A DNA stretch of 60,856 nt from CAZQEZ01 sp964592475 (GTDB lineage: Bacteria > Bacteroidota > Bacteroidia > Cytophagales > Cyclobacteriaceae): contig CAZQEZ010000005.1 in NCBI GenBank assembly GCA_964592475.1, positions 1 through 60,856 on the forward strand, read 5' to 3'. Below are positions 44,985-54,042 of the stretch, piece after piece (the stretch's first letter is position 1; every line of letters starts with the position of its first letter). The position numbers were made by a program, and so were the translations under genes. Below the pieces are notes generated by a model, which was given only the letters and a program-made list of their open reading frames with translations, did no database searches and was not told the DNA's origin.

Positions 44985-46100
44985 ATGAATAATCTTCTGG
45001 AAAACCTCGACGAAATATTATTAATGGGCCCCGGCCCTTCCATGGTTGCGCCATCCGTTTATCAGGCATTGGGCTCTACCACCTTGGGCCATCTCGATCC
45101 GGCTTTTATAAACATCATGAATGAGATAAAGAAAAAGCAGCAGGCTCTCATGCAAACGGAAAATGCCTTGACCATTCCGGTATCAGGAACAGGTTCTGCA
45201 GGAATGGAGACCTGTTTTGTAAATTTAATTGAGCCGGTAGATAAGGTGCTTATTTTAACTAATGGAGTATTTGGGAAAAGAATGCAAGATGTTGCCGGCA
45301 GACTAAGAGCAGAAGTAGACGCATTGGAATTTGAATGGGGAACCCCGGTATTGGTTGGGGAAGTGGTAAAAAAGCTTAAAGATAAAGACTACGATCTGGT
45401 GGCAGTGGTGCATGCCGAAACCTCTACAGGTGTAGCCAACCCGGTAGAAGAAATAGGGCGGTTGGTGAAAGGCAACAATCCAAATGCAATTTACCTGGTA
45501 GATACAGTTACCAGCCTGGGTGGTATCCCGGTAAAGGTGGATGAGTGGCAGATAGATGCGATTTATAGTGGTACCCAAAAATGCTTGTCATGCCCTCCTG
45601 GACTAGCGCCAGTTTCTTTTTCAGAAAGAGCGGTGGAAAAGCTAAAAAAACGAAAAAATAAAATACCTAACTGGTACCTTGATTTGACCATGTTAATCAA
45701 CTATTGGGCTGGAGAAAAACGTGTGTACCACCATACTGCTCCTATCAACATGCTTTATGGCTTATTGGAAGCAATGGATGTAATTTTTAATGAAGGTTTG
45801 GAAAATACCTTCCTACGTCATCAGGAAATGCATGAATATTTAGCGGAGCAACTGGAAGAATTGGGTATAGAATTTTTGGTAGATAAAAATTATCGGCTGC
45901 CTATGTTAAATGCGGTGAAAATTCCGGAAGGAGTGGATGACGCGCTGGTAAGAAGTCGATTGCTGAAAGAACATAAAATTGAAATTGGCGCCGGCCTGGG
46001 ACCTTTGGCTGGTAAGATTTGGCGTATAGGACTGATGGGACATACAGCCAGCAAGGAAAGTGTGGATCGCTTGGTTGTGGGGTTAAAAGCTGTTATGTAG
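44985..46100 (+). CDS. Alanine-glyoxylate / serine-pyruvate type aminotransferase
   Basis: A 371-residue fold-type I PLP enzyme. The start is the ATG at 44985 (NNLLENLDEILLMGPGPSMV); a TTG at 44958 would add nine residues. PLP Lys199 is in YSGTQKCLSCPPG. LVDTVTSLGG supplies the conserved Asp, and SGTGSAGMETCFVN the phosphate loop. The substrate choice among alanine, serine and glyoxylate cannot be read. Its position after an IclR gene suggests glyoxylate- or purine-linked regulation. Confidence 0.9.
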   Translation: MNNLLENLDEILLMGPGPSMVAPSVYQALGSTTLGHLDPAFINIMNEIKKKQQALMQTENALTIPVSGTGSAGMETCFVNLIEPVDKVLILTNGVFGKRMQDVAGRLRAEVDALEFEWGTPVLVGEVVKKLKDKDYDLVAVVHAETSTGVANPVEEIGRLVKGNNPNAIYLVDTVTSLGGIPVKVDEWQIDAIYSGTQKCLSCPPGLAPVSFSERAVEKLKKRKNKIPNWYLDLTMLINYWAGEKRVYHHTAPINMLYGLLEAMDVIFNEGLENTFLRHQEMHEYLAEQLEELGIEFLVDKNYRLPMLNAVKIPEGVDDALVRSRLLKEHKIEIGAGLGPLAGKIWRIGLMGHTASKESVDRLVVGLKAVM

Positions 46101-46111
46101 CGAGTAATTTT

Positions 46112-46156
46112 AAAAGCAGATAGCAGGGCCAAAATTAGCTCCTGCATCCTGCTTTT
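46112..46156. terminator. Bidirectional terminator between convergent genes
   Basis: AAAAGCAG pairs with CTGCTTTT, then GCAGG with CCTGC beyond a three-base internal loop. It lies between the aminotransferase and the fucosidase, which converge. Confidence 0.7.
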
Positions 46157-46174
46157 GAAATTAGATTAAAGTTA

Positions 46175-47527
46175 CTACCATTCCTTTTTCATCTCCATTA
46201 CCAAAACTGTAATTCTCTGGTCAGGCTTGTGTACAGGTAATCTAACTTTTACGCTGTTGTGATGCGGTAAATAACCCAGTTCTTCACCGGTTTCAAGTAC
46301 ATAAATTCTTTCAGGCAGATAAGGCACACCGTTTACTCTTAATATATCATTTTCTGGCCAGTCGGCTATGTGCAGGTAGATTTTATCTACATCTTCAGCA
46401 CCTTTTTTGGTTATGAAGCCCCAATCCTGCTCACGGAAAGGGTTGGCTTCTGTTTGGTAAATTGATTCACCATTTACATATAACCAGGCGCCAATTTCGC
46501 GTAGACGACGAACGCTTGGTGGCGGAAAAGTGCCATCAGATTTCGGGCCTATGTTCAATTGAAAGTTGCCATTACGGCTCACGTTGCCTACCAGTTTTTT
46601 CAGTAAGCCTTCTGTATGTTCCCAGTCAAAATCCAATTGATGGTATCCCCATGAATGATTCATTGTGCCTGATGTTTCCCATGGTTTCTCCAGTTTTTCA
46701 GTGGGAAAGCTATTGTCTCCCATAGAAATAAAATCTACTTTACTTGCGATATCCGGATGTTTCATCAGAATACGGCTGTTGATCAGCACATCAGGATCCA
46801 GCTTTCGTACCAGGGCAATTAGTTCGTCCAGCCTTTTGTCGGTAATTAGCTCCGGCTTTCCCCAGGTGTCAAACCACATGAATGCAGGATCGTAATTTTC
46901 AATTAACTCCTTTACCTGTGGCAGGCACTTCCCCTGCCAGTATTCTTCAAATTCCTGATGACTCACTTCTACCGGTGGAGGTATACTTTTAAATTCATCT
47001 ACCGGTGGTCGGGCTCCTCCGTCATGATGCCAATCCTGGTAATGAGAATAGTAAAAGCCTAACTTTAAGCCATGCTTTTTACATGCTTCTGCCAGTTCTC
47101 CAAGAATATCTCTTTTGAATGGTGTTGCATCCATCACATTGAAATCCGAAACTTTACTTGGCCAGAGAGCAAATCCATCGTGGTGCTTGGCTGTGATCAG
47201 CATGTATTTCATGCCGGCGTTTTTGGCTTCAGTTACCCACTGGTTCGCATCAAACTTTACCGGGTTGAACTGGCTGGATAATGCCTGGTATTCTTTGTCA
47301 GTCAATCCATAAGGCCAGTTTCCCTGTTTCTGGATCCATTCGGCATACATGTTGCGACCCATCACTTCACCTTTCCATACCCCGGCAGGTACGCTGTAAA
47401 GCCCAAAATGGATAAACATCCCAAAGCGATCATCAACAAACCATTGGGCCTTGGGATTTATGACTTCCTGGGCAAAGCTTTTTTGATAAAAAGCTAAGAG
47501 CATTACAAAAATTAAAAATTTCTTCAT
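46175..47527 (-). CDS. GH29 alpha-L-fucosidase, secreted
   Basis: A 450-residue protein with a signal peptide (FVMLLAFYQKSFAQ). The GH29 barrel shows RFGMFIHFGLYSVPAG, the TAKHHDGFALW block and the catalytic nucleophile Asp220 in FMWFDTWG. The late block LVGNVSRNGNFQLNIGPKSD is diagnostic. A C-terminal beta-domain follows (about 360-450). The enzyme removes alpha-L-fucose from glycans. It ends a minus-strand operon with an Rpn nuclease, a sulfatase and a FAD-dependent oxidoreductase, which suggests sulfated fucose-containing substrates. Confidence 0.94.
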   Translation of the reverse strand: MKKFLIFVMLLAFYQKSFAQEVINPKAQWFVDDRFGMFIHFGLYSVPAGVWKGEVMGRNMYAEWIQKQGNWPYGLTDKEYQALSSQFNPVKFDANQWVTEAKNAGMKYMLITAKHHDGFALWPSKVSDFNVMDATPFKRDILGELAEACKKHGLKLGFYYSHYQDWHHDGGARPPVDEFKSIPPPVEVSHQEFEEYWQGKCLPQVKELIENYDPAFMWFDTWGKPELITDKRLDELIALVRKLDPDVLINSRILMKHPDIASKVDFISMGDNSFPTEKLEKPWETSGTMNHSWGYHQLDFDWEHTEGLLKKLVGNVSRNGNFQLNIGPKSDGTFPPPSVRRLREIGAWLYVNGESIYQTEANPFREQDWGFITKKGAEDVDKIYLHIADWPENDILRVNGVPYLPERIYVLETGEELGYLPHHNSVKVRLPVHKPDQRITVLVMEMKKEW

Positions 47528-47534
47528 TTATTTT

Positions 47535-48600
47535 TTAAAGTTTATTAGTTATAACTTTCTTCACCCATTCGACAGGCTTATTGATTAGGAGAGCAACTTC
47601 TTCAACTGATTTTCCAGCCTTTATCAAATTATTGATAAGATTAATTAGTATATCCTCCGCTTCAATTTTACCTCTTTCTGCCTCTACTTTTTCCCTTTCT
47701 GCCTCTNNNNNNNNNNNNNNNNNNNNNNNNNNNNNNNNNNNNNNNNNNNNNNNNNNNNNNNNNNNNNNNNNNNNNNNNNNNNNNNNNNNNNNNNNNNNNN
47801 NNNNNNGCTTGAGCTTTTTCTTTTTCTGCTTTAGTCAGTAATTCTCGGTACTTTGCTTCTTGTTGTTCTTTATGAATCCAGTTAAAATCAAACTCTTCTT
47901 CTAATTCTAATTGACGTCTCAGTTCCTCGTCCATAAGCGGTTCCCTTAAGTGTTTGGCTATATCAGCAAATTCAGGTAGTAACTCATCCTCTTTTAAATT
48001 TATTATATACTTTTCTTGGCTGCACCAGGCTTGATTGAAAAACAACATAAATTTTTCCAGCCTGGTTTTACGTTCCGGGGGAAGACGACGCACTTGCAGA
48101 ATATGAGAACGGTGATTTAAATGATCTATAAAGTAACTTTTAACTTTTACTGGTTTTTTACTTACTGCATCAATCACCTGGTGATTTACATTCACAGCCA
48201 GATAAGGAACTTCTTCCAGATTATATCCTAAAATATAAACAGTAATAATGGGATAAGCTTCAACATAAGCAACTTTAGCATCTTCGACTTGTAAATCTGC
48301 TTTCATATAACTGGCGCCAAGATACCTACGAAAACGAATCATATCACTAGCCAATTTAGATTTCTGCAGCTCTATCAGAACCTTTTTCTTCTCACCATTT
48401 TCGTCGGTGATAATTGCTTTAAAATCAAGCCTGAAATAATTTAATCTTTTTTCTTCATCAGCATAGGTCGTTTCCTGGGGGCTCAATTGCAAATCTTCAA
48501 TTTCCTGGTCCAAAATTATAGTCAATACTTTTTTGGCTATGCGTTCATTTTGCATCAGGTATTTAAAAGCTTTGTCGTATAGAGGATTTGCAATTTTCAT
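47535..48600 (-). CDS. Rpn/PDDEXK_2-family nuclease, interrupted by an assembly gap
   Basis: The N-terminal 200 residues match the Rpn / PDDEXK_2 transposase-like group: ANPLYDKAFKYLMQNERIAK, Asp59 in RLDFKAIITD, Glu77-Leu-Gln-Lys80 in VLIELQKSK, and FRRYLGASYM. The rest is a Lys/Glu helix (KAEKEKAQ) that enters 100 N and exits as AEREKVEAERGKIEAE, then VEEVALLINKPVEWVKKVIT and a stop at 47535. The visible coding length is a whole number of codons, so the gap should be a multiple of three. It is spaced by 1 base from the sulfatase and 7 from the fucosidase. Confidence 0.85.
47707..47806. other. Assembly gap of 100 N inside the Rpn nuclease gene
   Basis: Exactly 100 N, a placeholder. The flanks encode repeated AEREK-type units (TTTCTGCCTCT repeats on the plus strand), so a variable tandem repeat probably collapsed here. 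Confidence 0.95.
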
Positions 48601-48601
48601 T

Positions 48602-50155
48602 TTAAAACAGTTTTATATCTCCTTCACTCATGCCATTCCAGGTTTCCTGGTAAGCAGCATCCAGTTCTTTTATCTTATCCGGCATTTGAGCCGCTAAATT
48701 AAATATTTCCGAGGGATCTTCCTTCATGTTGTACAATTCCCATTCGCCACCATTCATGCGCACAATTTTAAAATCTCCGTGCCGAAACATTCTGAATTTA
48801 TCCAAACCGGAAATAAAAAATTCCGGTTCCTCCCTTTCTTCCCCTTCAAAAATGGGTAACAGCGATTTTCCATGCAGGGGCAATGTTTTAAAGCCTTCTA
48901 CTGAATCAGGATAATCTACTCCCAAAATATCTAAAAAGGTTGGGGCAATGTCTACAATATGACCGGGTTGATGGGTAATGGTATTGGCTTCTATTTTCTT
49001 AGGCCAGTAGGCAATAAAAGGAGTATGGCTGCCACCCTCATGGCCACATTGCTTATACTGTCGATAGGGTGTGTTGCCCATATTGGCCCAGGTGCTGCGT
49101 AAGCTCCAGTAACTGTTGGCCGGGCCGGGTTGCACATCTTTTATTTTATTAGCATAAAATGGGCAAGAGCCATTATCCACTAAAAACATGATTAGTGTAT
49201 TGTCCAATTTTCCTGCTATTTCCAGTTTTTCCAGCACTCGGCCAATATTTTGGTCCATACGATCGATAATGGCAGCAAATACGGCCATTTCCAGATCAAG
49301 CGAGTCTTTCTGATCTTTCGATAAACTTTCCCAGGCATAATAATCGGTATATGCAGAGTCCAATGGTCCTCTGAATTTGTTTAGATTTCCTTCAGGTGCA
49401 CTTAATTTGGTATTTGGTGGCAACACTCCCATTGCTTTCATGGTAGCAAATCTTTTTGAGCGCAATAAATCCCACCCCTTCATATATTTGCCACGGTATT
49501 TCTTAATGTCTTCAGGGCGGGCTTGTAGAGGATAATGTGCTGCGTGATAGGGTAAGTAAAGGAAAAATGGGTCTTCTTTGGCAAAAGCTTCATCTAACCA
49601 GTTAAGGGCATAATCGGTAATGAAATCAGTTTTATACATGGGCGCTTTTTCGTGCTTAATTTCATCGGCCGTAATTTCTTCTCCTTCCAGGTAAAAGGGT
49701 CTTTCAAATTCGCCGGAAGGTGGTCTGAAATATTCGGTGGTTGCCCAGAAATAAAAGGAATGATCGAATACATTCTCAGCTTTGCAATAATCTGGCACCC
49801 AACCATCAAAGTGCTCCTTTCCGCTCATAATATTAAAATAACCTGCATCATGAGTTAGCTGAGCAATGTGAACAGCCCCTTCCCCACCTTTGTACAATCC
49901 GGTAAGCATTGAGGACCGTGTAGGATTGCATTTAGCCATGTTATAAAAAGTCGTAAACCGTAGTCCCTCTTTGGCCAATTTATCTATGTTGGGTGTTTGA
50001 ATCTCACTACCATAGGCTCCTATATCAGATATGCCAATATCATCAGCCATAATCAATACGATGTTGGGTTTTTCCTGTTGGTCTTCAATTTTTTGCACCT
50101 GACAAGCAGATAAGAAAGTGAATATTGCCAGAAATAATAAATTTAATTTTTTCAT
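48602..50155 (-). CDS. Sulfatase (arylsulfatase type), lipoprotein
   Basis: A 517-residue S1-type sulfatase with a lipoprotein signal (LAIFTFLSACQ, Cys18). The formylglycine motif is Cys76 in AKCNPTRSSMLTG (C-x-P-x-R). Metal ligands lie in IVLIMADDIG and MFLVDNGSCPF. It probably removes sulfate from a glycan. It starts 8 bases after the FAD oxidoreductase in an operon with the fucosidase. No formylglycine-generating or anSME maturase is seen in this window. Confidence 0.93.
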   Translation of the reverse strand: MKKLNLLFLAIFTFLSACQVQKIEDQQEKPNIVLIMADDIGISDIGAYGSEIQTPNIDKLAKEGLRFTTFYNMAKCNPTRSSMLTGLYKGGEGAVHIAQLTHDAGYFNIMSGKEHFDGWVPDYCKAENVFDHSFYFWATTEYFRPPSGEFERPFYLEGEEITADEIKHEKAPMYKTDFITDYALNWLDEAFAKEDPFFLYLPYHAAHYPLQARPEDIKKYRGKYMKGWDLLRSKRFATMKAMGVLPPNTKLSAPEGNLNKFRGPLDSAYTDYYAWESLSKDQKDSLDLEMAVFAAIIDRMDQNIGRVLEKLEIAGKLDNTLIMFLVDNGSCPFYANKIKDVQPGPANSYWSLRSTWANMGNTPYRQYKQCGHEGGSHTPFIAYWPKKIEANTITHQPGHIVDIAPTFLDILGVDYPDSVEGFKTLPLHGKSLLPIFEGEEREEPEFFISGLDKFRMFRHGDFKIVRMNGGEWELYNMKEDPSEIFNLAAQMPDKIKELDAAYQETWNGMSEGDIKLF

Positions 50156-50163
50156 ATTTATGA

Positions 50164-51843
50164 TTAGTTTTTCAAGTGTTGTTCGTCTTTAATCAATTGC
50201 TTTTTCAGTTTATTGTATTTTAATTTTTGTACCGGCACTTCATCATCAATGGCTAAAGCTGCCGCGGTGGCAGCTGACTGCCCCAGTACCATAAATACCG
50301 GCTCCATGCGAATGGAACCAAATGCCACATGAGTAGAACTGAGACATACCGGAACCAGAAGATTACTGGCTTCATCGGCTTTTGGAATAATTGAACGATA
50401 GCTGATAGGGTACGGTCCTTTAACTTTAGCTTGCACATTTCCTTCATTTTTTACATATCCATCTTCAGTGATATATCGCTGCACGTGGTGGGAGTCCATG
50501 CCATAAGCAGCTAACCCAACCGCATCTTTCACTACCTTAAGGCCTTCACAGTGATGCTGGGTCATTACAAGGTCACTCACCATACGCCGAGCTTCACGTA
50601 TGTATAATTGCTGTTGCCAACCATCTGCTCGTTCAAATTCATCTTTACAGGTTCCCCATCTTGATACCCTTTCCCGAATATTTTCAGGAATGCGGGGATG
50701 ATAAGCAAGGCTCCACATCAGGCCCTGTTGGTATTGCCGGTGCCTTTCAATAATTTTTTCTCTTTCCTGGTAAGAAGCTTCGGGATAGTCGTAGTTTTGG
50801 CCAATAAAATCAGTAGAAAAGCCATGGTTGTTATTAGTATCGGTTTTTCTGTTGGGCATTGCTGAATTTATCCATGGTACCTTATTAAAACCTGCTTCAT
50901 AATTTCTGAAAAGCAGTTCATAATTAATTTCTTCGTATCCCTCTGGTTTTTTGAATGGTATGCGATTTTCCGGATGATCAGTCAGGCACATTCTAAAGCA
51001 GTAGGCCTGTACCCGGTGATCGCCTTCGCCAAACTCACCCGGCCCATCACCAATGTAGGGTAATTTTCCACTGGCAGGATCTCCTTTTTCAACATATGGG
51101 TCTACCCCTGTCACAAAATTGTGATTGCCGGCATTAAGTGATTTCTCGCCTTTCAAAGTAGGGCTATAATCGGGGTATTGTACTCCATTCAGGGTTTCGT
51201 TATATTGAGAATTAGCTTCCCTGCCTACTGTATAACTTACGTCAGCAGTGGCCAGCAAATCACCTTCGTAGGTAGCATCAATGAACATCTTTCCCCGGTA
51301 TTCTTCGCCGGATTCCATCGTGATGGCAGTAATGGTAGCACCTTCTTTTTTAACGCCATCAGAACGGTCAAGCCGCTGATTGTATTTTATTATCACGTTT
51401 TCATCTTTCAGCATATTATGGTATACTTCTAAAGCCGCTGATGGCTCGAAGGTCCACATGGCTTCTTCATTTTCAGCAGTTTTGGTCTGGCCTCCGTCTC
51501 GATATTTTTCTTTCTTTTGCCATTTCCAGTTAGCCGGGTTTTCGTAATAAAGGCGGATGTTTTGGTAAAATTCCCTCGATATGCCACCGATTGCTTGCTT
51601 GTTACCAATATCGGTCTGACCTAGTCCACCGGTGGTAAGCCCGCCAATTCGGTTGCTGGGTTCTATTACTACCACCGATTTACCCAGGCGCGAAGCCTGA
51701 ATGGCTGCGGCAATACCGGCTGAAGTGCTCCCGTAGATAACGATATCGTAAGTTTGATTAAGTGATTTTTCAGGTGACTTAAATCCTGTAACCGAAATGA
51801 GTACGGTAATTAAAGTTACTAATACAAATTTTTGGGTATTCAT
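50164..51843 (-). CDS. FAD-dependent oxidoreductase (FAD_oxidored family), secreted
   Basis: A 559-residue flavoprotein with a signal peptide (about 1-22). The Rossmann FAD motif is YDIVIYGSTSAGIAAAIQAS, followed by VVVIEPSNRIGGLTTGGLGQ, GKMFIDATYEGDLLATADVS and the end block SSTHVAFGSIRMEPVFMVLG. This PF12831-type family is often found in polysaccharide loci of Bacteroidota and Planctomycetes, but its substrate is not settled. It is the first gene of the sulfatase-fucosidase operon. Confidence 0.88.
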   Translation of the reverse strand: MNTQKFVLVTLITVLISVTGFKSPEKSLNQTYDIVIYGSTSAGIAAAIQASRLGKSVVVIEPSNRIGGLTTGGLGQTDIGNKQAIGGISREFYQNIRLYYENPANWKWQKKEKYRDGGQTKTAENEEAMWTFEPSAALEVYHNMLKDENVIIKYNQRLDRSDGVKKEGATITAITMESGEEYRGKMFIDATYEGDLLATADVSYTVGREANSQYNETLNGVQYPDYSPTLKGEKSLNAGNHNFVTGVDPYVEKGDPASGKLPYIGDGPGEFGEGDHRVQAYCFRMCLTDHPENRIPFKKPEGYEEINYELLFRNYEAGFNKVPWINSAMPNRKTDTNNNHGFSTDFIGQNYDYPEASYQEREKIIERHRQYQQGLMWSLAYHPRIPENIRERVSRWGTCKDEFERADGWQQQLYIREARRMVSDLVMTQHHCEGLKVVKDAVGLAAYGMDSHHVQRYITEDGYVKNEGNVQAKVKGPYPISYRSIIPKADEASNLLVPVCLSSTHVAFGSIRMEPVFMVLGQSAATAAALAIDDEVPVQKLKYNKLKKQLIKDEQHLKN

Positions 51844-51998
51844 GTTGGGTTTTAATTTAAATTAATTATAGCTATAATTGTGAGTACTATATTACAAAAA
51901 TTAGTTGAATAAGCCTATATATCAATCAAACAATTAGGAAAAACATTGTCTGGATTGCATATTTGTATTCACATAACCGTTAATTTTAAATTTAAGCC

Positions 51999-53181
51999 AT
52001 GATTAAGCAGTTTTTGATAGGTATTGGTATTGTTTTTTTATTATTTATGATAGCAGTAGGTTTTTGGATTTTTAACCGGGTTCAAACCTTCGGTAAATTT
52101 ACACGAGGTGAAGTTGTTTCTGAAAATGTTTATTTTCAGATGCCTTTCGATTGGATTGACTCGCATATAATTGTGGAGGCTAAACTGGCAGGTGAAAATC
52201 GGAAATTTTTATTTGATACCGGCGCCGGAAATATTTTATTTTCCAATAAAATCGATATTGATCAATTTGAAGCTATAGGATCAGCAAAAAGCACCGACAG
52301 CCATGGGAATGCAATCGAAATGCCATTTTTGCAAGTTCCCAGCCTGGAAATCGGTGATTTGATGATCAATGATATAACATTTAAATCTACAGATTTTGAC
52401 TAGCCTTGCTATGAAGATGTCGTGGGTATAATAGGTTATAATACCATGCGTTTTATCAATTGGCAAATCGATTTTGAAAAGCAAATAATCATAGGCAGCG
52501 ACAGTCTTGAATTATTAAATCCACAAGGGCAGGAAATTTCGGCTGAAGTAAATCAATTCTCCTATGCTATTGAAATATTGCTCAATGACAAAAATGGAGA
52601 AAAAGTAGCTTTCATTTTTGATACCGGTTCCAATGGGGCCCTACTATGCGATCATGATGTTTTATCAAAAATGGCTTATCAGGATAGTATATTTTTTTGG
52701 GCGGCTCTAGCTATGGGCTTAGCGGCAAAACATCCAGGGATACTACAAAGGTTAATGTCACGGATGACTTAAAAATTGGATCAGTAGAATTTCCTACTGC
52801 ATATATTAATGCCAGTGAAAATGCCTTGGAACTGATAGGTAACAAAATTTTGAGCAACTATCTGGTTACTTTCAGTTGGGAAGAGGAGAAAATCTGGTTG
52901 GAGGCTTACCATCAGGTGGAGTCTTTGAAGCTATTTCCTTATGGGACTAACTATGAAGAAGGTTTTGCTATGATAGATAAACTTGAAGTAAGTGCTGCCC
53001 ATGCTACCGGCATAAAGCCAGGTGATACTATTATTTCCATGAATGGTGAACCCATTGGTAGCTTAAAAGAAGCATATTGTAGCGCCAGGAATAGTGTTAA
53101 AGATCGGTACTTATGCAGGTGATTAGCCATGGTGATACGGTGGAAGCATTGTTTACAGCTCAGGATTTAAAAACTTATTAA
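51999..53181 (+). pseudogene. Aspartyl protease (retropepsin-like) with PDZ domain, disrupted
   Basis: Three frames must be joined to read one protein. An N-terminal anchor (IGIGIVFLLFMIAVGFWIF) is followed by a first active-site loop FLFDTGAGNILF (near residue 70). An in-frame TAG lies at 52401, then VVGIIGYNTMRFINW continues in the same frame. A second loop FIFDTGSNGALL occurs before a frameshift near 52700-52725, which leads to LIGNKILSNYLVTFSW and a PDZ-like segment AHATGIKPGDTIISMNGEPI. A second frameshift near 53105 gives the end HGDTVEALFTAQDLKTY. One stop and two shifts suggest real decay, or sequencing error in a poor region. Confidence 0.85.
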
Positions 53182-53687
53182 TCTGATAAATGCTGCGCGA
53201 TTTTTTCTTGGTTTATTACAGTTTCAAATTTATCCAATAGAAATTTCAATTTTGGCTGAATATAAGTTTGACAAAAGGGCCGCTGCGGAGCTTTATAATA
53301 ATAATCGAAAAATTGCTCATCGTTAATTTTAAAATTACCAAAAGGCAAAACTGCAGTGATTACTGGCTGTTCAAAATCATTTTGCAATTCATCAATGGCC
53401 TTATTAACCTCTACCTCCTGGTCTTGCGAAAAAATATAAATGGCTGAGCGATACTTGTCACGCATTTCGTGTTCGGAGGTGGAGCTGTGAGTGTGTAAAT
53501 GGATGGCAACCAAAACATCAATACTGATTTGCTTTGGTTCAAAATGAACCAGCACACTCTCTGAAAAAGCTGAAATATCATTGGTAGGTGATATCCATCC
53601 TTGTTCAACTTTTTCTACACCCTTAAGTGACTGAAATACAGCTTCGGTACACCAATGACATCCGCCACCAAATCCTATTATTCGCAT
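53178..53687 (-). CDS. msrA: Peptide-methionine (S)-S-oxide reductase-like protein
   Basis: A 169-residue protein with the MsrA start IIGFGGGCHWCTEAVFQSL. The catalytic Cys10 is followed by His-Trp-Cys13 and Glu15, where usual MsrA has GCFWC. HLHTHSSTSEHEMRDKYRSA and QQP-like FCQTYIQPKL keep the family layout. It repairs oxidised methionine. Its stop overlaps the pseudogene end by 4 bases on the other strand. It overlaps the small upstream gene by 10 bases, so the two are coupled. Confidence 0.9.
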   Translation of the reverse strand: MRIIGFGGGCHWCTEAVFQSLKGVEKVEQGWISPTNDISAFSESVLVHFEPKQISIDVLVAIHLHTHSSTSEHEMRDKYRSAIYIFSQDQEVEVNKAIDELQNDFEQPVITAVLPFGNFKINDEQFFDYYYKAPQRPFCQTYIQPKLKFLLDKFETVINQEKIAQHLSD

Positions 53688-53932
53688 CTTGCTATTTTTA
53701 CCTCTTTTAAAAATTTAATTACTTTCTGCACCGGCATCTCGCAAGGTTTCAGATAATTTTTATGCTTGGTAATATAAAAGTTTAAACTTATAAAATCATT
53801 GCCTGCCAGCTCTTCTGCATATATTTTTATAGAATAGCCATGGTTGAAAATAGTTTTGCTAAGGCCATACTTTTTATTTTGAAAGTAAGCTATGGAATAT
53901 CCTTCAGGAATACTGTTTAAATATTCAAGCAT
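53678..53932 (-). CDS. Small conserved protein coupled to msrA
   Basis: An 84-residue protein (LEYLNSIPEGYSIAYFQNKK, then YGLSKTIFNHGYSIKIYAEE and FISLNFYITKHKNYLKPCEM). It overlaps the msrA start by 10 bases. Short proteins of this type occur beside msrA in Bacteroidota and are sometimes annotated as methionine sulfoxide reductases, but no catalytic motif is visible. The Cys residues in KPCEMP and ARCE could take part in redox. The function is unknown. Confidence 0.7.
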   Translation of the reverse strand: MLEYLNSIPEGYSIAYFQNKKYGLSKTIFNHGYSIKIYAEELAGNDFISLNFYITKHKNYLKPCEMPVQKVIKFLKEVKIARCE

Positions 53933-54042
53933 ATAATTAGCTGCATATAAAATTTATCTTTAGACAGTATAACAATAAAGTCAACGTTAAGTCACAGTAC
54001 ATAATTTTTATTATTTTAGTGGATCAAAATAAATCCAATATC

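Noticed and set aside
47668..47706. An RGRKGKSRGRKR-like ending for the Rpn nuclease
   Set aside because: It appears only if the placeholder gap of 100 N is read as real length. The correct frame gives a repeat and a longer end at 47535.
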